This document shows positions 1 through 6,404 of a stretch of 6,456 nt of DNA, one piece after another. Every line of letters starts with the position of its first letter. Position 1 is the first letter of the stretch. Source of the DNA: Caryophanales bacterium (lineage in GTDB: Bacteria > Bacillota_I > Bacilli_A > RF39 > UBA660); the NCBI GenBank assembly GCA_016282415.1, contig JAEEKO010000078.1, forward strand, positions 1-6,456, in the 5' to 3' direction. The translations under genes and the position numbers were made by a program. The notes under the pieces are model-generated. The model searched no databases and was not told the origin of the DNA. It worked only from the letters and a program-made list of their open reading frames with translations.

Positions 1-1
1 A

Positions 2-1897
2 GTTATTTCTGATTTAACATCTGGTGAATATTTACCAAATGCTGACTTTATAGGAAGAGGTGAATATTGTTTATCTTGCCTAGCTAATAAGAATACTACA
101 ACTACTAAAACATTTGAATTATTACCAAACAATCCATATTGTACGGTATATTGTGTTGAAGAATATAAATTTAAAGTTCCTCAACATTTAGGAACTTTAG
201 ATGAAAATAGTAGTACTATTCAATATGGTCGTTACTTTAGATTAGATGTTCCTGCTACTGTTAAGAGAACATGTTATACCAAGACAACACCGCAATTTAC
301 TAATGGTCAAACCAACGGAGTATATGGTATCAATTATAATCAATTTAAAAGAGATCTATTACAACAAGAAAAGAATGTTGATGCAGCAATTAGTACTTAT
401 AATCAATTAGTTAATGCTAAAGCTGCTGCTAGTAGACCAGGTGCTATTTCATCTTCATCATATTCATGTTTTAGAGATAGAACAGTTGAATGTCCTGATG
501 GTTTATCAAAAGGAAAAGTTCCTCCACGTACTGGAGAAAATAAAGGTTATGGTTATGTTGATTGCGATTGTTTAGCTGCTGATGGTGGATCTTGTGTTCA
601 TCCAAACAAAGTGGATGAAGGCTGTTATGGATCAACTAAGAGTTATTCTTATTCCGCAACCATTGATGGTGTAGTAAGAACATATACTAGTGATTGTGGA
701 TGTAGCGATAGTTGTGGTGAAGCTAATTCTTGTTCAGCTGATGGTGTATTATCATCTATTCAAAGTGATATTGATGCTGCTAAAAAGGCTGCTGAAGATG
801 CAATTAGAACTTATAATAGTATTATTAGTACATATAATAGTTGTTATATGAAAGACAATAATCTTAACTTATGTATTGATGGTGTTAAAGATAGTAATCC
901 ATATATTACATATAGTTATCCAGAAAGTTATTATATGAATTTAATTGGTAGCAGCAACCGATTAGTTGGTAACTGGCATGATGCTGGAAGTCAAACTAGA
1001 TATTATGAATCTGTAAGTGCAAGTAATGCATATTGTGATTATACTGGATCTCAATCCGCTGAGCTTCGATCAAGAGATAAATTTGCTGAATATTCACTAA
1101 ATGATTTATCTAAGACAAATGGTAAAATTGATGTTCAAGTAAATAGATATGTTATTAAATCAGTTACTAAAGAAGCAACATTATCACCAGCCACTGATTG
1201 GTATACTAAAATAGGTGATGGTAGTGCAACAACTAGTTCAAGTGGAAACGTTATCCACTTAGGACATGTTCTTCCAATCAGTAGACATTGTGAAGAAGGT
1301 GTATATACTTATAATTATGAATTAAGGTTTAAGAATGTTGGCCAAGATATTACAAGTTGTCAAACTGGTCGTTTAGATAAATATCAAACTAATACAACTA
1401 ACAAATATGTTTGTGATTATAAGATTAAATACAAAGGTATAGGCTGTGAAGGATGTGAAACAACATATTACTTCCGACCAATTTCATTAACTGACGTGTT
1501 CCCTAAATCAGGATTACTTATTCAAGATTTAGCTAGTAAGAATAGTCGTTATTACACTGATACATCAGTTAAGAATTCTAAATTAGCTAATGAACGTTCA
1601 GTAGCACCAAACTGGGCTACCGAAAAAGGTAAATATACACAAAAGCGTATTGAAGAAATCGGTGAAAGTGTATATACTCCAGAATACTTAGAATATTCAT
1701 ATACATTAACACCTGCTGGTATGAAACAAATTAAGGCGTATAATGAATCAACTCATTATGGAGATTTCAACCTTAAATGTAATGGCAATAATTGTACAAG
1801 TAATTTCCTTGATGAGGTTAAGAATTATTCAGGTGTAACTGAAAACAAACGTGATCCGAGTCATAAAACGTATACAGATGGATCTGTTTGGAAATAG
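2..1897 (+). CDS. Large cysteine-rich, probably extracellular protein of a Tad-like pilus locus (5'-truncated by window edge)
   Basis: The frame is open from base 2 to the TAG at 1895-1897, giving 631 visible residues. The true start lies upstream of the window. A GTG at 611 is only an internal valine codon (residue 204) and has no ribosome binding site. I do not recognise a named family. The protein has 25 cysteines, including CxxC at residues 23-26 and 482-485, DCDC at 187-190 and DCGC at 231-234. It is rich in Tyr, Ser, Thr and Asn, as surface proteins often are. Two alanine-rich helical stretches (about 113-143 and 250-281) flank a ten-cysteine module (156-244). The C-terminal part (about 490-582) has spaced motifs YYFRPISLTDVFP, PNW and EYSYTLTPAGM. 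No membrane helix, LPXTG motif or other wall anchor is visible at the C-terminus, so any anchor or secretion signal must be N-terminal. Its place 17 bases before pilus genes suggests an adhesin or tip subunit. The frame is certain; the role is inference. Confidence 0.85.
   Translation, partial: VISDLTSGEYLPNADFIGRGEYCLSCLANKNTTTTKTFELLPNNPYCTVYCVEEYKFKVPQHLGTLDENSSTIQYGRYFRLDVPATVKRTCYTKTTPQFTNGQTNGVYGINYNQFKRDLLQQEKNVDAAISTYNQLVNAKAAASRPGAISSSSYSCFRDRTVECPDGLSKGKVPPRTGENKGYGYVDCDCLAADGGSCVHPNKVDEGCYGSTKSYSYSATIDGVVRTYTSDCGCSDSCGEANSCSADGVLSSIQSDIDAAKKAAEDAIRTYNSIISTYNSCYMKDNNLNLCIDGVKDSNPYITYSYPESYYMNLIGSSNRLVGNWHDAGSQTRYYESVSASNAYCDYTGSQSAELRSRDKFAEYSLNDLSKTNGKIDVQVNRYVIKSVTKEATLSPATDWYTKIGDGSATTSSSGNVIHLGHVLPISRHCEEGVYTYNYELRFKNVGQDITSCQTGRLDKYQTNTTNKYVCDYKIKYKGIGCEGCETTYYFRPISLTDVFPKSGLLIQDLASKNSRYYTDTSVKNSKLANERSVAPNWATEKGKYTQKRIEEIGESVYTPEYLEYSYTLTPAGMKQIKAYNESTHYGDFNLKCNGNNCTSNFLDEVKNYSGVTENKRDPSHKTYTDGSVWK
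338..844 (+). other. Predicted helix - ten-cysteine module - helix within the large surface protein
   Basis: Residues about 113-143 of the truncated protein (Leu/Gln/Lys/Ala-rich, including VDAAISTYNQLVNA) and about 250-281 (including AAEDAIRTYNSIISTYNSC) look like amphipathic helices and share an A-I-x-T-Y-N core. Between them lie ten cysteines at 156, 164, 188, 190, 198, 208, 232, 234, 238 and 244. They fall in two similar blocks, each with a C-x-C pair (DCDC, DCGC). One reading is an antiparallel coiled-coil hairpin with a disulfide-stabilised head; another is two tandem diverged repeats. The structure is inferred by eye only. Confidence 0.45.
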
Positions 1898-1914
1898 ATT
1901 GGAGGTATTGATAA

Positions 1915-2355
1915 ATGAAAGAATCGTACTGGGGTTACTTCTTGATTCTTTTAGGAATTTTTGTTATAGTAATTATGATGCTAGTAAATAATGTTACAAC
2001 TACTAACACTCAAGATTATTACTTACTAAAAGAAGTTACTCAGGCTGCTATGATAGACAGTGTTGATTATGCTTATTTCCGAGATAAAGGCGAAGTACGA
2101 ATTATTAAAGAAGAATTTATTGAAAACTTTTTAAGAAGAATTTCTGAAAGCGTAAATATTAACAACACTTATACTTTTGATTTTTATGACATTTATGAAT
2201 GCCCTCCAAAAGTTAGTATTAGAGTAACAACTAAGTCTGGTACTTATAACATCGGTGGTAATGCAAGTAGTTTTGATATTGTTAACAAGATTGATGGAAT
2301 TATAGAGGATGGTCTTGATACTCCAGATTCAATCGAGCAAAGATATGGTAAATAG
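1915..2355 (+). CDS. Small single-pass membrane protein, possible minor pilin-like subunit
   Basis: The product has 146 residues. The ATG at 1915 follows GGAGGT (1901-1906) by 8 bases, and the gap after the previous stop is 17 bases. Residues 1-6 form a short polar leader (MKESYW), residues 7-25 a strongly hydrophobic helix (FLILLGIFVIVIMMLV), and a polar or amphipathic helix follows to about residue 55. The remainder is a mixed, mostly hydrophilic domain with a single cysteine (C96) and ends in a charged tail. This N-terminal helix plus outside domain is the layout of TadE/TadF minor pseudopilins. However, there is no clear G-xxxx-E prepilin peptidase site, so the assignment rests on architecture and position. 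It may instead be a lineage-specific accessory protein of the pilus complex. It sits between the cysteine-rich protein and the CpaB-like gene, and all are probably co-transcribed. Confidence 0.8.
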   Translation: MKESYWGYFLILLGIFVIVIMMLVNNVTTTNTQDYYLLKEVTQAAMIDSVDYAYFRDKGEVRIIKEEFIENFLRRISESVNINNTYTFDFYDIYECPPKVSIRVTTKSGTYNIGGNASSFDIVNKIDGIIEDGLDTPDSIEQRYGK

Positions 2356-2370
2356 AAAGAAGGAAAAGGG

Positions 2371-3180
2371 ATGCAAAACGTATTAAACGGAATCAAAAAG
2401 TTCTTAATGAATAAGAACACAGTTACAATTTTAGGGGTTTTAGCTGCTATTGCTGTACTTTATATTGGTTACAATTGGCGTGTTAAACAAGCCATTGATC
2501 CACAAAAAGTACCATATGCAAAGGTTGAAATAGCTTCACGTACTTTAATTACTGCAGATATGGTAGGTTATACTACAGTATCTAAAGACATGTTAAAGAA
2601 CAATCCTAATATTATTCGTAATTCAGGATTAGTAGTAGGTAAATATGTTAGTTATGGAACAACAATTCCAGAAAACAGTTTATTTTATGCACAAAGTTTA
2701 ATGACAGAAGAAGAGATGCCAGATAGTGCATTTGCTAATATTCCAGATGATTATACTATTTATAGTTTAAATGTTGATTTACATACAACATATGGTAATA
2801 GTATTTATCCAGGAAACTACATTGACTTATATGTTAAATTAATTAATGATAATCAAGAAGTTGTATTTGGTAAATTAATTGAAAGTATTGAAGTACTTGC
2901 AGTTAAAGATAGTGAAGGTAACCATGTATTTGAAACAACTGTTGAAAGTCGTACACCATCTGAATTATTATTTGCAGTACCAAATGAAATGTATCGTTTA
3001 TTAATGCAAGCTGGTTATATTGGATATAGTCTAGAAATTATTCCAGTTCCAAGAAATGCATCATATAGTGCAAATCCTGGTGAAACAAGAGAATCAAGTG
3101 AATATATTAAAAACTTTATTCTATCTAAGACTGTAATTTTACCAGAAGACACTAATACAAATACTCAAAAAACAAATTAA
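2371..3180 (+). CDS. cpaB: CpaB/RcpC-like SAF-domain pilus assembly protein
   Basis: The product has 269 residues and begins at ATG 2371 after a purine-rich leader (AAGGAAAAGGG). Residues 1-16 are basic and presumably cytoplasmic, 17-35 form a membrane helix, and the rest should be outside. Residues about 47-109 fit the SAF fold found in CpaB and FlgA: VPYAKVEIASRTLITADMV, then a VVGKYVSYGTTIPENSLF segment. Residues about 127-225 fit the RcpC part, with the family-typical YPGNYIDLYVKL, ESIEVLAVKD and SELLFAVPNEMYRLLMQAG segments. The length is normal for the family. There are no cysteines, unlike the first gene of the window. In Gram-negatives CpaB/RcpC works with the outer-membrane secretin; in a one-membrane cell it more likely binds the cell wall or guides the pilus through it (inference). 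It lies directly upstream of the ATPase gene, as in many Tad loci. Confidence 0.85.
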   Translation: MQNVLNGIKKFLMNKNTVTILGVLAAIAVLYIGYNWRVKQAIDPQKVPYAKVEIASRTLITADMVGYTTVSKDMLKNNPNIIRNSGLVVGKYVSYGTTIPENSLFYAQSLMTEEEMPDSAFANIPDDYTIYSLNVDLHTTYGNSIYPGNYIDLYVKLINDNQEVVFGKLIESIEVLAVKDSEGNHVFETTVESRTPSELLFAVPNEMYRLLMQAGYIGYSLEIIPVPRNASYSANPGETRESSEYIKNFILSKTVILPEDTNTNTQKTN

Positions 3181-3208
3181 TTTAAAACAAGAATAAAAAG
3201 GTGATTAT

Positions 3209-4624
3209 ATGAATGAAGCTATATTTGACCAGATGGATTTCGGGCCGTTAAAAGAGTTTTTAGAAGAAGATGATATTACCGATGTATCTTATAGTAATGG
3301 TGGTCAAATATGGCTAAAAACCTTATCTAAAGGGATATATCAAGTTGAAAGACCAGAAATAAATAATGAGTTCATGGAAAAGCTTGCTTTTCAATGTTCA
3401 AATGTAATGGGTGTAACATTTAATATGGCGCATCCTTTTCTTGATGCTGAGAGTGCTGAATTACGTATGAACTTTGTTCATGATTCAATTGCAACGAATG
3501 GTATTGCGTGTGTTATTCGTAAAACACCGGCTAAGATTCGTTTAAATCGTGAAAAATTATTAAATGAACAATATGTAACAGCATCATTACATGACTTCCT
3601 TGAACAATGCGTTAAAGGTCGTACTAACATTATTGTTGCTGGTGAAACTGGTAGTGGTAAAACAGAGTTAGTAAAATACTTAGCTAGTAAAACCACTGAA
3701 AATGAAAAAATTATTACTATTGAAGATACTTTGGAATTACACTTAGATAAAATTTTCCCATATCGTGATATCGTTGCAATGAAAACTAATAACATTGCAT
3801 CATATTCTGATGTACTTGTTACTTGTATGAGACAAAACCCAATTTGGATTTTATTATCCGAAGTTCGTAGTGGCGAAGCAGTTATGGCAGTTCGTAACTC
3901 AATTTCTTCAGGGCACCATATTTTATCAACAATCCATGCTGATAAAGCCGCTTCTATCCCAATGCGTATGTATTCACTACTAGAAAGTAGTCAAGATATT
4001 GATCAATTCTTAGCAAGTATCCATCGTTATGTTCAATTAGGTATTTATGTTAAAGGTTATTATAGTGCTCGTTTACAAAGATTCCAACGTGAAATTATGG
4101 AAGTTTGTGAATTCTACGTAGATGAAGATAATAATGCCAAATCAAATATTATTTATAAAAAGGATTTAAATGGTCATGCGACTTTAAGAAATCCTACTAA
4201 GAATTTAATTAATTATTTAAGTATTGGTAATGTTTTCTTACCAGATGATGTTTTTGGTCTTGGTGATCAAGAAGAAAAAGAAGAAGACTTAAATGAAACG
4301 GCACCTGCTGCAGCTGAACCTGCATCAGTTACTCCTGAAGTAACTCCGGCACCGGTTCAACCACAACAACCTGCTGTTACTGAACCAGAGAAGGTGGAGA
4401 CACCTGTTACTCAAGCATCAGTTGAACAACCAACCGTTGCTCCAACTCCTACTGTAGAACCGGTTATACCACAACCTAGCGTGGTTCCACAACCGGTTAA
4501 TGTGGTTCAACCACAACCTCAGGTTCAACCTAACTTAAATAATATTCCTTCTAATGATGTAACAACTACTGATAATCAGGGTGGTAGTGGTAATCCATTT
4601 GGTGGATTCGGAAGTTTATTTTAA
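3209..4624 (+). CDS. cpaF: CpaF/TadA-type Tad pilus assembly ATPase with proline-rich C-terminal tail
   Basis: This is a cytoplasmic hexameric motor of the type II/IV secretion ATPase family, expected to power pilin extrusion through the TadB/TadC platform. It has 471 residues. The start at ATG 3209 is supported by AAGGTGAT at 3198-3205. The N-terminal domain (about 12-108) is short for CpaF but keeps the pattern LKEFLEEDDITDVSYSNGG and a terminal VIRK. The catalytic domain shows Walker A GETGSGKTE (145-153), the acidic box TIEDTLEL (170-177), Walker B ILLSEVRSGEA (214-224, Glu218 kept) and the histidine box GHHILSTIHAD (235-245). Usual CpaF Walker B reads GEVRGGE, so serines replace two glycines (217, 221). 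After about residue 350 an acidic linker (353-363) leads to a Pro/Gln/Val-rich tail and a GGSGNPFGGFGSLF terminus, which are not part of the usual enzyme. The enzyme call is firm; the tail's role is unknown. Confidence 0.95.
   Translation: MNEAIFDQMDFGPLKEFLEEDDITDVSYSNGGQIWLKTLSKGIYQVERPEINNEFMEKLAFQCSNVMGVTFNMAHPFLDAESAELRMNFVHDSIATNGIACVIRKTPAKIRLNREKLLNEQYVTASLHDFLEQCVKGRTNIIVAGETGSGKTELVKYLASKTTENEKIITIEDTLELHLDKIFPYRDIVAMKTNNIASYSDVLVTCMRQNPIWILLSEVRSGEAVMAVRNSISSGHHILSTIHADKAASIPMRMYSLLESSQDIDQFLASIHRYVQLGIYVKGYYSARLQRFQREIMEVCEFYVDEDNNAKSNIIYKKDLNGHATLRNPTKNLINYLSIGNVFLPDDVFGLGDQEEKEEDLNETAPAAAEPASVTPEVTPAPVQPQQPAVTEPEKVETPVTQASVEQPTVAPTPTVEPVIPQPSVVPQPVNVVQPQPQVQPNLNNIPSNDVTTTDNQGGSGNPFGGFGSLF
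4301..4531 (+). repeat. Degenerate repeat coding the Pro/Gln/Val/Thr-rich tail of the CpaF-like ATPase
   Basis: Residues 365-441 of the ATPase contain 20 prolines in 77 positions, with recurring PQP, VEP, VTP and VQP units (for example PQPSVVPQPVNVVQPQPQ). At DNA level the units ccacaacct and ccggttcaacc recur in variant form, and CCG codons are more frequent than in the surrounding genes. The stretch should be disordered and extended. The repeats are imperfect, so it may be a fast-evolving low-complexity segment. Confidence 0.7.
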
Positions 4625-4640
4625 GAAAAGAGGGATTTAA

Positions 4641-5537
4641 ATGCTAGAACTAATCTTATTAGTTATAATTGCTGTTTATGTTTATTCCTATCGAAAGAAT
4701 AACGGTGAGAATGTTTATAAGTTTATTTCTGATGCTGTCGTAAAAGCTTATAATCAATATGCACCATATAGTTTTAAAGAGGTTAGGGAGAAAGTTAAAG
4801 CTTTAGGCCAAGAATATAATACTCGCCAATATTTAACGCAAGTGCTATTAATTGGTGGATTTGCAGCAGTTGTATCTTATTTGTATTTCTTTAGTATTAT
4901 ATGGACAATTATATATGTAATTGCAGCAATTATGTTTATTCCTTATTTAGCTTATTTAAGATGTAAAAGAGTATATAGTGAATATATTTTTGAACAAATT
5001 CAAACTTATACTACTAACGTTATAATGGAATTTAACACAACCCAATCGTTTGTTAAATCATTAGAAGGAGTTAGAGATTCAGGTATCTTAGAAAGTCCAG
5101 TAGTGGATGATGTTAAAACCATGATTGATATGGCTTACCAAAATGGTACGATTGATGAATCAATTAATTATTTTAATCAAAGATATCCGTTCTACATGGT
5201 TAAAAACATGCACCAATTATTCTTACAAATTACTAAAGAAGGTGCTAAAGATTCTGGTGAATCATTAGAAAATATGTCAATGGATATCGATGCCTTAGTT
5301 GAAGGTGTATATCGTGATAAGATGGATCGTAATGAATTCCATAAGAAGTTCTTAACCTTCGGTTGCATGCTATTCTTATTAGTTATGGCAATGCAATTGT
5401 TATTAGGTAATGATGCTTATTTAAATATGATTAAACTATGGTATGTACAACTTCTATTACATGCAATTATTTTAGTTAACTGCTACTTCTTATTAAGTGG
5501 TGAAAAATATTATAATGAAGATGTGGGGGTTGAGTAA
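4641..5537 (+). CDS. tadB: TadB-like inner platform protein (type II secretion F domain)
   Basis: The product has 298 residues. ATG 4641 follows AAGAGGG (4628-4634), with 16 bases between it and the ATPase stop. Hydrophobic segments lie at about 1-16, 66-83, 86-106, 237-255 and 266-286. The helical T2SSF-like cytoplasmic domain spans about 115-235, containing FEQIQTYTTNVIMEFNTTQSF, VKTMIDMAYQNG and GESLENMSMDIDALVEG. This layout, a membrane pair, a cytoplasmic helical domain and a further C-terminal membrane pair, matches TadB of Tad systems, which forms the platform on which the ATPase acts. The assignment rests on topology, on F-domain style and on its place directly between cpaF and a second F-domain gene. 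TadB and TadC are paralogues, so the two names could in principle be swapped. It ends only 2 bases before the next gene. Confidence 0.85.
   Translation: MLELILLVIIAVYVYSYRKNNGENVYKFISDAVVKAYNQYAPYSFKEVREKVKALGQEYNTRQYLTQVLLIGGFAAVVSYLYFFSIIWTIIYVIAAIMFIPYLAYLRCKRVYSEYIFEQIQTYTTNVIMEFNTTQSFVKSLEGVRDSGILESPVVDDVKTMIDMAYQNGTIDESINYFNQRYPFYMVKNMHQLFLQITKEGAKDSGESLENMSMDIDALVEGVYRDKMDRNEFHKKFLTFGCMLFLLVMAMQLLLGNDAYLNMIKLWYVQLLLHAIILVNCYFLLSGEKYYNEDVGVE
5525..5529 (+). promoter_or_regulatory. Weak ribosome binding site for the TadC-like gene, inside the end of the TadB-like gene
   Basis: The only purine-rich run upstream of ATG 5540 is GGGGG followed by TTGAG, lying within the last codons of the preceding gene. 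It pairs less well with the 16S rRNA tail than the other sites in the window. With a 2-base gap between stop and start, translation is probably coupled, which would keep the two platform proteins in fixed ratio (inference). Confidence 0.5.
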
Positions 5538-5539
5538 TT

Positions 5540-6328
5540 ATGTCATGGGAAATATTGATTATTGCGGTTATTGCTATCTTTGTATTAAATTATAGTGGAA
5601 GAATTAGTACTAATCGTTTTGTTAAAGATAATTCAACATATTTACTAAAATTAAAAGAAAGTGATTACGATTTCTTAGTTCATGCTAGATTTGGTAATGA
5701 TGTTGATCCTAATGTATTGTTTGAAAAACGTGTAAGAAATGCCTTTATTGTTATTGCAGCATTATTATTCTTTTTCATAACTAGTTTAAATTATGTTAAA
5801 GTTTTATTTGCGGTAGCTGCCGGTTTCGGAATGTTTAAATTAGGTTATTTGAATTTAAAAAAGTATTATAAGAATCATTTACATATCATTGATTCGATGC
5901 TACCACATTACTTAAAGGGACTTGAAATTTTGATTCAACACTATACTGTTCCAGTAGCAATTGGTAAATCAATTGAAGATGCTCCAGATATTTTCAAAGA
6001 GGGATTACATGAAATGATTGAAAAAATCAATGCAGGTGATTCTTCGATTGAACCTTATATGGAATTTGCAAGAAAATATCCAGTAAGAGATTCAATGCGT
6101 ATGATGCGTTTATTATATCGTTTAAGTTTAGGTCGTCAAGAACGTAAACAAGAACAATTAATGATGTTTTCAAAAACGATATCTAATTTACAACAAAAAG
6201 CACGTGAAACAAGATATAAAACCCGTTTGGATAAAATGGAAGGTAAAACAACATCAATGTTACTGGCAACTGGGCTGGGTTTAATGGTTTTACTAATTGT
6301 TTCTGTAATGCAAATGATTCAAATGTAA
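5540..6328 (+). CDS. tadC: TadC-like platform protein (type II secretion F domain)
   Basis: The product has 262 residues and starts at ATG 5540, probably translated by coupling to the upstream gene. Hydrophobic segments lie at about 2-17, 66-82, 85-104 and 238-258. Between the third and fourth lies the helical cytoplasmic T2SSF domain (about 112-235), containing HIIDSMLPHYLKGLEILIQ, VPVAIGKSIEDAP, MRMMRLLYRLSLG and QQKARETRYKTRLDKMEGKT. The run of basic residues just before the last membrane helix and the IDSMLPHYL pattern at its beginning are typical of TadC and archaeal-like platform proteins. It should pair with the TadB-like protein in the membrane to link the ATPase to pilin extrusion. 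It has no cysteines. The following 76 bases hold no clear terminator hairpin, so read-through into the pilin-like gene is likely. Confidence 0.85.
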   Translation: MSWEILIIAVIAIFVLNYSGRISTNRFVKDNSTYLLKLKESDYDFLVHARFGNDVDPNVLFEKRVRNAFIVIAALLFFFITSLNYVKVLFAVAAGFGMFKLGYLNLKKYYKNHLHIIDSMLPHYLKGLEILIQHYTVPVAIGKSIEDAPDIFKEGLHEMIEKINAGDSSIEPYMEFARKYPVRDSMRMMRLLYRLSLGRQERKQEQLMMFSKTISNLQQKARETRYKTRLDKMEGKTTSMLLATGLGLMVLLIVSVMQMIQM

Positions 6329-6344
6329 AATTGATATAAAATAA

Positions 6345-6373
6345 TTGATAAAATAAAAAATAAAGTTTATAAT
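6345..6373 (+). promoter_or_regulatory. Near-consensus sigma-A promoter for the downstream pilin-like gene
   Basis: TTGATA (6345-6350, one mismatch to the TTGACA -35) and a perfect TATAAT (6368-6373) are separated by exactly 17 bases. Transcription would begin near 6380, leaving a leader of roughly 25 nucleotides carrying the AAGGAGG site before ATG 6405. No extended -10 TG is present. The surrounding region is extremely AT-rich, which raises the chance of coincidental matches. Still, the combination of spacing, exact -10 and position in the largest gap between genes of the window supports a real promoter. Confidence 0.7.
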
Positions 6374-6387
6374 AATTATAGATAATA

Positions 6388-6394
6388 AAGGAGG
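6388..6394 (+). promoter_or_regulatory. Strong ribosome binding site (AAGGAGG) for the pilin-like gene
   Basis: A full AAGGAGG is followed by 10 bases and then ATG 6405. It is the best Shine-Dalgarno match in the window. It fixes the start of the truncated last gene and suggests high translation, as expected for a structural subunit. Confidence 0.85.
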
Positions 6395-6404
6395 AGTTTT
6401 ATAA

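Noticed and set aside
611..613. GTG as the start of a shorter 428-residue protein
   Set aside because: The same frame is open back to base 2 with consistent cysteine-rich coding character, and no ribosome binding site precedes the GTG. It is an internal valine codon.
1850..1897. Sortase signal at the C-terminus of the cysteine-rich protein
   Set aside because: The end is polar, with no LPXTG-like motif, no hydrophobic helix and no basic tail.
3478..3795. Open frame of 105 codons on the minus strand
   Set aside because: It lies wholly inside the CpaF-like gene, opposite the Walker A region, has no recognisable protein features and no upstream ribosome site. It is a shadow of the real gene.
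2371..6328. Competence (ComG) or type II secretion cluster instead of Tad
   Set aside because: The ATPase has CpaF-style N-domain and boxes, there are two separate short F-domain proteins rather than one ComGB/GspF with two F domains, and a CpaB-like SAF protein is present. All of these are Tad features.
6331..6359. A second promoter using the earlier TTGATA at 6331-6336
   Set aside because: At 17-base spacing the -10 position reads TAAAAA, a poor match. The TTGATA at 6345 with TATAAT is far better.
6329..6404. Rho-independent terminator after the TadC-like gene
   Set aside because: The gap is nearly pure A/T with no GC-containing stem followed by a T run, so no terminator can be supported.
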